Of a stretch of 8,438 bases of DNA, positions 1 to 4,949 are shown in pieces. Source of the stretch: Candidatus Scybalomonas excrementavium (GTDB taxonomy: Bacteria > Bacillota > Clostridia > Lachnospirales > Lachnospiraceae); assembly GCA_017694765.1 (NCBI GenBank), contig JADIML010000104.1, positions 1-8,438 on the forward strand. The letters are read 5' to 3'. The position numbers and the translations under genes are program-made. Under the pieces are notes generated by a model, which worked only from the letters and a program-made list of their open reading frames with translations, searched no databases and had not been told where the DNA came from. The first letter of the stretch is position 1. Each line of letters begins with the position of its first letter.

Positions 1-1526
1 GTGTACCTACAATCGAAGAATATTTAAAAGAAAAAATGCCACAAGAAGGTGTGTTAGGATTTGATGGACGTGTCATGAACACATCTATGGGAGAAGAATT
101 AGAAGCACTTCTTTCTGAAAAAGAAGTGGCAATTACTTGTAAAGAAGATTTAATCGATCAAATTTGGACAGAACGTCCAGAAATTTCAAAAAAACCAGTT
201 TGGATCTTAGATGAGCGTTTTGCAGGAAAATCAGCAAAAGATAAAATTAGAGAACTAAGAGAAGATATGAAACGTGAGAGAGCGAGTGTTCATATTTTAA
301 CAACATTAGATGATATCGCATGGTTATTAAATATTCGTGGTAATGATATCGCTTGTAACCCGATGGTATTATCATATGCGATGATTACAGAACAAGATTT
401 TTACTTATATATTCATTCAGAAGTCATCAATGAAGAAGTATCTTCTTATTTAAAAGAGCAAGGTGTTACTGTAAAAGAATATGAAGAAATTTATACAATG
501 GTTTCTGAACTTCGTAATGAAACTATCTTATTGGAAAAAGGTTGTACAAACTACGCAATTTATAGTTCTATCGATCATTCTAATGATGTGATTGATAAAA
601 TCAATCCAACTGTTTTAAAGAAAGCGATTAAAAATCCAACAGAAGTTGAAAATATGAAGAAAGCTCATTTAAAAGATGGGGTAGCCATGGTGAAATTTAT
701 TCGTTGGCTAAAAGAAAACATTGGAAAAATTCCAATGGATGAAATGAGTGTATCTAAGTATCTGGATCAACTTCGCTCTGAACAAGAAGGGAACTTAGGG
801 CTTAGTTTCCATACCATTTCTGCCTATGGCCCTCATGCAGCTATGTGTCATTATTCTGCTACAGAAGAAACTAATGTTCCAATTGAAGCAAAAGGTTTGT
901 ATCTGGTAGATTCTGGCGGACAGTATTATGAGGGAACAACGGATGTAACAAGAACCATTGCAGTTGGAGAATTGACGAAAGAAGAAAAAGAACATTTTAC
1001 ATTAACTGTTATGAGTATGCTTCGACTTGGAGCTGTGAAATTTTTATATGGTTGTCGTGGATTGACACTTGATTACGTAGCAAGAGAGCCATTTTGGAGT
1101 CGTGGATTAAACTATGATCATGGTACAGGACATGGGGTTGGATTCCTTGCTAATGTTCATGAAAGACCAAATGGAATTCGCTGGAAAATGGTACAAGAAC
1201 GCCAAGATCATAGTGTATTTGAAGAAGGAATGGTAACTTCTAATGAGCCGGGAATTTATATCGCTGGAAGTCATGGAGTGCGTACAGAAAACTTAATTGT
1301 ATGCAAAAAAGCAGAGAAAAATGAATATGGTCAATTTATGGAATTTGAATATTTAACAATGGTTCCAATTGATTTAGATGCCATTGATCCTACAATTATG
1401 ACTGAGAGAGATATTACATTATTAAATGCATATCATAAAGAAGTGTATGAAAAACTTTCTCCTTATTTAAATGAAGAAGAAAAAATGTGGTTGCAACAAG
1501 CAACAAGAGCAATTCATAAAGACTAA
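1..1526 (+). CDS. Three-domain aminopeptidase P family protein (M24B, Xaa-Pro aminopeptidase), 5'-partial
   Basis: Metallopeptidase expected to remove an N-terminal residue preceding proline from peptides in the cytoplasm. The frame is open back to base 3 (reading VPTIEEYLKEK before the Met at 36), so the true start lies upstream and Met-36 is internal. Numbering from that Met, residues ~1-190 look like the creatinase-type N-terminal domains and ~205-430 the pita-bread catalytic domain. All five metal ligands are present: D292 (LVDSGG), D303 (TTDVTRT), H366 (HGTGHGVG), E404 (NEPGIY) and E418 (RTENL), with accessory H362 and H413. Spacing of the ligands (11, 63, 38, 14) resembles the long eukaryote-like APP1 type. 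The tail from ~432 (EYLTMVPIDLDAIDP...) matches the extra C-terminal domain of that long subgroup, so it is not the shorter E. coli PepP architecture. About 80-100 residues are probably missing upstream. The gene ends with TAA at 1524 and is followed by a terminator. Confidence 0.95.
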   Translation, partial: VPTIEEYLKEKMPQEGVLGFDGRVMNTSMGEELEALLSEKEVAITCKEDLIDQIWTERPEISKKPVWILDERFAGKSAKDKIRELREDMKRERASVHILTTLDDIAWLLNIRGNDIACNPMVLSYAMITEQDFYLYIHSEVINEEVSSYLKEQGVTVKEYEEIYTMVSELRNETILLEKGCTNYAIYSSIDHSNDVIDKINPTVLKKAIKNPTEVENMKKAHLKDGVAMVKFIRWLKENIGKIPMDEMSVSKYLDQLRSEQEGNLGLSFHTISAYGPHAAMCHYSATEETNVPIEAKGLYLVDSGGQYYEGTTDVTRTIAVGELTKEEKEHFTLTVMSMLRLGAVKFLYGCRGLTLDYVAREPFWSRGLNYDHGTGHGVGFLANVHERPNGIRWKMVQERQDHSVFEEGMVTSNEPGIYIAGSHGVRTENLIVCKKAEKNEYGQFMEFEYLTMVPIDLDAIDPTIMTERDITLLNAYHKEVYEKLSPYLNEEEKMWLQQATRAIHKD

Positions 1527-1576
1527 CATAATTTGTGTGATTGGATAAAAGTCTTTTAGAAAAAAGAAAGAGATGA

Positions 1577-1630
1577 GGCTGCCGCACCTACGATTTATGA
1601 ATCGTTGATGCGACAGCCCCTTGTTTTATA
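1577..1630. terminator. Hairpin terminator, probably bidirectional, between convergent genes
   Basis: GGCTGCCGCA (1577-1586) pairs with TGCGACAGCC (1609-1618) with one C-A mismatch. A second perfect 6-bp stem sits inside, ACGATT (1590-1595) with AATCGT (1600-1605), closed by a TATG loop. A T-rich tract follows on the + strand (1621-1630). On the - strand the hairpin is followed by a run rich in T and C (opposite 1558-1576). It lies 50 bases after the aminopeptidase stop and ~50 bases after the stop of the convergent membrane protein gene, so it can end both transcripts. Confidence 0.8.
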
Positions 1631-1670
1631 TTTATAATATTATGGTATATAACATTTTTACACACATTTC

Positions 1671-2234
1671 TTATGTTTTTATAATTTTTACAATTCTATA
1701 TAAATTATTTATTCTTAAATAATTTACTAATCCTTTCTTACTTGTCTGTACAGTACCTTCTAGTTTGATAATATTTTTATCTTTAGTGTCACTAATTAAT
1801 AATTCACCATTAAATATATAGTAATTTTCTTTTTTTTCAATTGTTAGATTTTTAAGCGATAAACTTTTATTATTTACATATGACAATATTGGAATTTCAT
1901 AAATAGCTATTCCTAAAAATTCTTTGTAATATGTTTCTGTCATATGAGATTGAAATTTTTCATTAAACCAATTTGGAAAAATTACTTCTCCCTTTGAATT
2001 ATCAATTTTATTATTTTCAATAACTTGTGAAGTTTCATTTTCTAAATTCTTGAACTCATAATATTCTGAATCATCAATACTAGTAAAAATATTTTCAATT
2101 ACATTTTGTATATTTTCAATTTCAATATTTTGTTTTTTAGAAATGTAATATATAGACAAAATAATAAAGAAAATCAATATTACAAATATAAAAAAAATAA
2201 TTTTTTTATTTATTATCTTTTTCATAATTTTCAT
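1671..2234 (-). CDS. Membrane-anchored extracytoplasmic protein of unknown function
   Basis: I do not recognise this 187-residue protein. Residues 1-11 are Lys-rich (MKIMKKIINKK), ~12-31 form one very hydrophobic helix (IIFFIFVILIFFIILSIYYI), and no lipobox cysteine or clear cleavage site follows. It is therefore probably a single-pass protein with an N-in anchor and an outside domain. Residues ~36-80 are acidic and Asn-rich, and ~100-187 alternate hydrophobic and polar residues as in a beta-rich fold. An NTF2-like or similar small extracellular domain is only a guess. There are no cysteines, unlike its partner. Its ATG overlaps the TGA of the upstream secreted-protein gene (ATGA, 2231-2234), with a G-rich SD (GGGGGC, opposite 2241-2246) inside that gene, so translation is probably coupled and the two products are likely needed together. 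A downstream ATG at codon 4 is an alternative start. It ends ~40 bases from the shared terminator. Confidence 0.75.
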   Translation of the reverse strand: MKIMKKIINKKIIFFIFVILIFFIILSIYYISKKQNIEIENIQNVIENIFTSIDDSEYYEFKNLENETSQVIENNKIDNSKGEVIFPNWFNEKFQSHMTETYYKEFLGIAIYEIPILSYVNNKSLSLKNLTIEKKENYYIFNGELLISDTKDKNIIKLEGTVQTSKKGLVNYLRINNLYRIVKIIKT

Positions 2235-2704
2235 GGTATCGCCCCCAAAAACTCAAAACTTCTAAAAAATTTATCAGATACCCAATTTGAATTGTATGTC
2301 CAGTCATCTGCATAAACTCGATGAAGTCCTGTTCCTATATCTGTATAAACTCCGCTAACCATTGTATACCAACCCAAATAAGAAGGTTTCCAATATGGAT
2401 TTTGTTCTGTAGCCAATACCTGTTGACATTTACTACATTGTGTGACAAGTCCACCTTTAAACAATAATGTATTATCACCATTTGCTGGACCATTATATCC
2501 ATAACAAGGACCTCTTCCATACATTGTATGTTTACCACCACCTGAACATGGAACATAACGTAATGCTCTGTCCAATGCTATATTTTCTACACCATCTAAT
2601 GTAACAATTTCATTACTAGCAGATATTGGAATTATGTTTGTCACACAAACAATTGCCATTAACATCATTGCAAGTAATTTCCTCTTCACCTTCATACTCT
2701 TCAT
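2231..2704 (-). CDS. Small secreted four-cysteine protein of unknown function
   Basis: I do not recognise a family. The 157-residue product starts with a standard Sec signal peptide: basic MKSMKVKRK, hydrophobic core LLAMMLMAIVCVTNIIP, and likely cleavage after ISA or SAS (residues 29-30). The mature part (~128 residues) has four cysteines, C53, C67 and the pair C90-x-x-C93, with H59 and H128 nearby, fitting disulfides or a small metal site. It is rich in Gly, Tyr and Trp (YGRGPCYGYNGPANG, YWKPSYLGWY). The start is supported by GGAG opposite 2713-2716, 8 bases before the ATG. It is the first gene of a two-gene operon whose second product is membrane-anchored with an outside domain, so the pair could work at the cell surface. 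An effector with a partner or immunity protein, or a wall-associated factor, would both fit, but this is inference. Confidence 0.8.
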   Translation of the reverse strand: MKSMKVKRKLLAMMLMAIVCVTNIIPISASNEIVTLDGVENIALDRALRYVPCSGGGKHTMYGRGPCYGYNGPANGDNTLLFKGGLVTQCSKCQQVLATEQNPYWKPSYLGWYTMVSGVYTDIGTGLHRVYADDWTYNSNWVSDKFFRSFEFLGAIP

Positions 2705-2797
2705 ACAAATTACTCCTTTCTAATTTAAAAATGTCAATACCATAAATATCATAACGCGAAATTAACTTTCAATAACTATATTTAAATTAATAATAAC

Positions 2798-2815
2798 ACA
2801 TAATTTAAATTATGT
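2798..2815. promoter_or_regulatory. 18-bp perfect palindrome upstream of the secreted-protein operon
   Basis: ACATAATTTAAATTATGT reads identically on both strands. It lies ~95 bases before the start codon at 2704. Perfect dyads of this size often bind dimeric regulators. As RNA it would have almost no loop, so a DNA operator is more likely than a hairpin. Function is inferred only. The region is ~85% AT, which raises the chance of accidental palindromes. Confidence 0.4.
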
Positions 2816-2898
2816 CTATAATTTTTCAGAAATTTAATCAAAATCTATATATTTGTTTCGCACTTCATCCCATTACCTATATTATAACGCATTATACT

Positions 2899-2926
2899 AA
2901 TATAAATTTAAAATAAGATGTGTTAA
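2899..2926 (-). promoter_or_regulatory. Candidate sigma-A promoter for the secreted-protein operon
   Basis: On the - strand TTAACA (opposite 2921-2926) is followed after 16 bases by TATATT (opposite 2899-2904). Two further TATAAT-like hexamers lie just downstream (opposite 2891-2896 and 2881-2886). Use of this promoter would give a ~195-base leader containing the palindrome at 2798-2815. A second candidate nearer the gene, TATGAT opposite 2748-2753, lacks a well-spaced -35. The 2705-2994 stretch otherwise shows no gene. Confidence 0.3.
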
Positions 2927-2967
2927 AAAAGCACAGGAATTTCCCTCAATTAAGATTTTTGTAAAAA

Positions 2968-3351
2968 TTAGTAAATTAACTGTTTGATTTTTGTGTCAAG
3001 CGCAAGATGCAGATGCCAGATCTGTCCAGGAACCCATTCAAAGGAAGAAGCAGAGAGGTGAATGCCCTCCCGTTCGTCCAGAAGTTCAGTAAAATGCTGG
3101 AAGTTAGCATTATAATATTTGTTGAGGTAAAGTGCAACAACAGTATTGCGAGTTTCATCAGGGATCGTAGTGGCTGGCTTGTGTCCTCTATTGCCATGGA
3201 CAAAGAAGGTCTTGCCCTCTTTGTGGTAACCGGCAAGCATCCGGTTGATATGGCGTTTCGAACAGCCAAGAGTAAGAGCAGCTCGCTCTTTGTTTCCGTT
3301 AGGATGGTCAGCGAGAGCTTTTATCACTTCGTATTTTTTCAATTCATTCAT
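2968..3351 (-). pseudogene. Internally deleted, truncated IS transposase (ISNCY/IS1202-like)
   Basis: A 127-codon reading frame. Residues ~1-95 (MNELKKYEVIKALADHPNGNK, then an HTH around ALTLGCSKRHINRMLAGY, then VHGNRGHKPATTIPDETR and the KYYNANFQHFTELL block) look like the N-terminal DNA-binding part of an ISNCY/IS1202-type transposase, from memory of that family. After LSASS the protein jumps to FEWVPGQIWHLHLALD, which resembles the start of the DDE catalytic core, a region that should lie ~100 residues further on. It then leaves the IS at TKIKQLIY and stops. Intact transposases of this type are several hundred residues, so an internal deletion plus loss of the C-terminal end is likely and most of the catalytic triad is absent. 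The product cannot transpose but could still bind IS ends. GC content is clearly higher than the flanks. Family naming is moderate confidence; transposase remnant is high. Confidence 0.75.
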
Positions 3352-3408
3352 TGTCAGATCTACCTTTCTAATAATCGTGTCCTCCTAATCATTGGTATCA
3401 TAGAAGGA

Positions 3409-3449
3409 TAGTATACCACATCCGGGACATTTTCATTTGTGGTATACTA
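3409..3449. repeat. 12-bp perfect inverted repeat at the IS end
   Basis: TAGTATACCACA (3409-3420) and TGTGGTATACTA (3438-3449) are perfect reverse complements separated by 17 bases. They lie 58 bases upstream of the transposase start, where the transposase promoter or its binding sites would be expected. The arrangement could form a hairpin in RNA or act as a transposase/autoregulatory site. Confidence 0.7.
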
Positions 3450-3467
3450 GGACATTATCATAAATGG
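3425..3467. repeat. Imperfect 18-bp direct repeats at the IS terminus
   Basis: GGACATTTTCATTTGTGG (3425-3442) and GGACATTATCATAAATGG (3450-3467) match at 14 of 18 positions with a 25-base period. Tandem sites of this kind at an element end usually bind the transposase. They interleave with the 12-bp inverted repeat, giving a compact terminal recognition region. Confidence 0.55.
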
Positions 3468-3489
3468 CTTATAAAAAAAGAAAAAAAGC

Positions 3490-3518
3490 TTGCATTTTAT
3501 TATAAGTTATGATATATT
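3490..3518 (+). promoter_or_regulatory. Promoter of tRNA-Leu
   Basis: TTGCAT (3490-3495), 17-base spacer, TATATT (3513-3518). This places the transcript start near 3525, about 20 bases before the mature tRNA, as expected for an RNase P-processed leader. A second hexamer TATGAT overlaps but has no -35 at proper distance. Confidence 0.65.
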
Positions 3519-3545
3519 CTAACTGTTGAAAACAACATAGTGTTT

Positions 3546-3628
3546 GCGGGAATGCTGGAATTGGCAGACAGGCATGACTAAGGATCATGTTTCCGTAGGA
3601 AGTGAGGGTTCAAGTCCCTTTTCCCGCA
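3546..3628 (+). tRNA. tRNA-Leu, anticodon AAG
   Basis: Class II cloverleaf folded by hand. Acceptor GCGGGAA (3546-3552) pairs with TTCCCGC (3621-3627), with discriminator A3628. The D stem is CTG/CAG with the AATTGGCAGA loop. The anticodon stem CATGA/TCATG (3573-3577/3585-3589) encloses loop CTAAGGA, so bases 34-36 are AAG (3580-3582). The long variable arm is TTCC/GGAA (3591-3601), and the T arm GAGGG/CCCTT encloses TTCAAGT. The variable arm, the D-loop type and discriminator A are leucine features, and AAG decodes CUU. CCA is not encoded. A34 is uncommon in bacterial leucine tRNAs, where GAG is usual, and would be expected to need deamination to inosine by TadA to read CUC as well. Confidence 0.95.
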
Positions 3629-3642
3629 TTATTTTTATGAAC

Positions 3643-3669
3643 AACAAGTCAGATGGACTTGTTTTTTTT
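3643..3669 (+). terminator. Rho-independent terminator after tRNA-Leu
   Basis: AACAAGTC (3643-3650), loop AGATG, GACTTGTT (3656-3663) is a perfect 8-bp stem that runs straight into eight T (3662-3669). It lies 14 bases after the tRNA, so the tRNA is a monocistronic unit. Confidence 0.9.
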
Positions 3670-3830
3670 ATGTTCTTTTTTCTTTTATATTTAAAAAAAG
3701 ATGAAGGAGAAATGTATATTGTAGAAAAGATAAGGTAACTACACAAAGTATTTTATTGGAAATCGAATATAATATCAAAAAACCTTATCACAAAAGCCGA
3801 TCGAAATGAACAGGATAGCATCTGTTTCCA

Positions 3831-3933
3831 TTAAGACAAAACATCTAATTTTGCACTGTTTTCTTCTATGAGATTACATTTTTTCTGCTATATCAAAAAC
3901 GGTATCTGGAGATGTAATATACTTATATAAAAG
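3831..3933 (-). pseudogene. Possible decayed coding fragment of unknown identity
   Basis: On the - strand one frame reads YKYITSPDTVFDIAEKM then stop (TAA opposite 3874-3876). Shortly afterwards another frame reads IEENSAKLDVLS then stop (opposite 3831-3833). Together they look like the end of one helical protein broken by a frameshift or small deletion, because both segments have ordinary protein composition in an AT-rich background. I cannot assign a family and chance is a real alternative. Confidence 0.2.
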
Positions 3934-4043
3934 TTATTATATAAATTTCTATATGTTTACAAAAAGATAGAAAAGTGTTATTATTTTTTAAAAAAAGTGT
4001 GAAAAGAAGTGGTGTATTTTGAGAAAATAACTGATTTTTATAT

Positions 4044-4067
4044 TTTGAAAAAACTTCTTTTTTCAAA
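4044..4067. promoter_or_regulatory. Perfect 10-bp AT-rich hairpin
   Basis: TTTGAAAAAA (4044-4053), loop CTTC, TTTTTTCAAA (4058-4067). No T-run follows on either strand, so it is a poor terminator. It could be an old regulatory site of the decayed ABC cassette or a chance product of A and T runs. Confidence 0.25.
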
Positions 4068-4147
4068 CAAATCTTAAAAAAAGGAATAACGACATAAAAA
4101 TATATAAAAAAAGACAGTTCTATAATATTGGTGTCAAACAAATATTT

Positions 4148-4243
4148 AGCAAGCTCTCTTTAATTACACATGATAGAGAGTTAATAAAACCAGCAAAAAA
4201 TATATATTTATTGGAAGATGGAGAGGTTAGAAATTTAGAATGA
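4148..4243 (+). pseudogene. 3' remnant of an ABC transporter ATPase gene
   Basis: The in-frame translation from 4148 to the TGA at 4241 is SKLSLITHDRELIKPAKNIY followed by LLEDGEVRNLE. This is the C-terminal end of an ABC ATPase: the switch histidine in LITHD, the helix after it, and the closing LLEDGEV strand. It parallels the end of the intact ATPase downstream (VFVTHNESLVKDVDRIIRLEDGEI) but differs in sequence, so it is an older paralogue and not a recent copy. Walker A, signature and Walker B are missing upstream. The stop overlaps ATG ATA AAG TGA (4240-4251), apparently the first codons of a lost permease gene in the usual overlap arrangement. No transporter function remains. Confidence 0.75.
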
Positions 4244-4292
4244 TAAAGTGAAGAAGCACATCAAAAAAGTAAAGGAAATGGAGGGTTTGAAT

Positions 4293-4949
4293 ATGGAAGT
4301 CTTAGAGGTAAAGAATGTTTCAAAGGTGTATAATCAAAAAAGTGTCTCATTACAGGCATTGAACAATATTAATATGACAGTTAAAAAGGGAGAGTTTATT
4401 GCTATTCTGGGAAGAAGTGGATCAGGAAAGTCAACACTTTTAAATATATTAGCTGGTTTGGATACCCCGACAGAAGGAGAGGTTTTCATTGATGGTGAAA
4501 ATATGCTCAATCTAAAGGAGGAAAAAAGAACAATGCTCCGCAGAGAGAAAATTGGGTTTGTTTTTCAAGCATATGAACTCTTGTCTGCGTTAACGGTAAT
4601 AGATAATATAAAACTTCCGCAACTGAAATCGGATGAAGCCTATATAAAAGAGCTTTTGTATATTCTTGAGATAGAGGGATATGAAAAATTCTATCCAGAT
4701 CAATTATCTGGAGGTCAGCAGCAAAGAGTTTCCATAGCAAGAGCATTAGTCAATCATCCATCGATTATATTGGCTGATGAGCCAACGGGAAATCTTGATT
4801 CAAAAACAGAAAGAATTGTAATTGAATTATTGAAAAATTTGGTAAAGAAATATAAAACTAGTATTGTTTTTGTTACACATAATGAAAGTTTAGTGAAGGA
4901 TGTAGATCGTATAATACGCCTGGAGGATGGTGAAATAATAAATGAATAG
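4293..4949 (+). CDS. ABC transporter ATPase, MacB/LolD type
   Basis: Cytoplasmic ATP-hydrolysing subunit that powers the FtsX-type permease encoded next. The 218-residue product has all motifs: Walker A GRSGSGKST (40-48), Q-loop Q92, signature LSGGQ (138-142), Walker B IILADE with catalytic E163, D-loop around 167-169, and switch H196. The EPTGNLD motif is typical of the MacB/LolD/BceA group. I place the start at the ATG at 4293, with GGAGGG (4280-4285) seven bases before it. The frame stays open upstream to a GTG at 4248, but that has no SD and overlaps the remnant operon. The last 8 bases overlap the permease gene, so the two are translated together. Substrate cannot be told from the ATPase. 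No promoter is clear; TATAAT at 4121-4126 lacks a good -35. Confidence 0.93.
   Translation: MEVLEVKNVSKVYNQKSVSLQALNNINMTVKKGEFIAILGRSGSGKSTLLNILAGLDTPTEGEVFIDGENMLNLKEEKRTMLRREKIGFVFQAYELLSALTVIDNIKLPQLKSDEAYIKELLYILEIEGYEKFYPDQLSGGQQQRVSIARALVNHPSIILADEPTGNLDSKTERIVIELLKNLVKKYKTSIVFVTHNESLVKDVDRIIRLEDGEIINE

Larger units (their letters stand above)
2995..3467 (-). mobile_element. Insertion sequence remnant with one end preserved
   Basis: The remnant consists of the defective transposase reading frame plus one element end at ~3409-3467. The interior is GC-richer than the AT-rich surroundings on both sides. Homology-like sequence ends abruptly near 2995 inside the transposase core, so the other end is missing and no target duplication can be seen. 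It lies directly upstream of the tRNA-Leu promoter. The outer boundary near 3467 is estimated from the last terminal repeat. Confidence 0.65.
3670..4147. other. Decayed AT-rich interval without an intact gene
   Basis: No convincing coding frame is seen on either strand. Longest open stretches are products of extreme AT content (poly-A/T rich around 3950-4120). A tiny frame after GAAGGAG at 3713 (MYIVEKIR, stop 3736) is probably chance. On the - strand two short fragments in different frames read protein-like (see the 3831-3933 entry). A perfect AT hairpin lies at 4044-4067. The interval ends at the ABC ATPase remnant, so it is best read as eroded remains between the tRNA and the transporter operon. 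Confidence 0.6.

Noticed and set aside
2106..2556. Frames of 69-73 codons overlapping the secreted-protein operon
   Set aside because: They are alternative-frame readings of the two - strand genes, which have SDs, a signal peptide and coupled overlap.
2732..2737. Perfect TTGACA on the - strand close to the secreted-protein gene
   Set aside because: A -10 at 16-18 bases would fall on the SD at AGTAAT, leaving almost no leader; it is unlikely to be the working promoter.
3007..3411. Open + strand frame of 134 codons across the IS remnant
   Set aside because: It is antisense to the transposase remnant, runs into the IS end repeats and has no SD or recognisable protein features; the - strand frame matches transposase motifs.
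3544..3738. Open + strand frame of 64 codons starting at the tRNA
   Set aside because: It translates the tRNA itself and then its terminator, so it is not a protein gene.
3923..4141. - strand frame of 72 codons rich in Phe/Ile/Leu that looks membrane-like
   Set aside because: Poly-A runs on the + strand read as Phe on the - strand; composition alone explains the hydrophobicity, and no SD or conserved motif is present.
3546..4243. tRNA-Leu as attachment site of an integrated element
   Set aside because: No second copy of the tRNA 3' end (TTCAAGTCCCTTTTCCCGC) was found downstream and no integrase gene is present, so accessory DNA nearby is not evidence of site-specific integration here.
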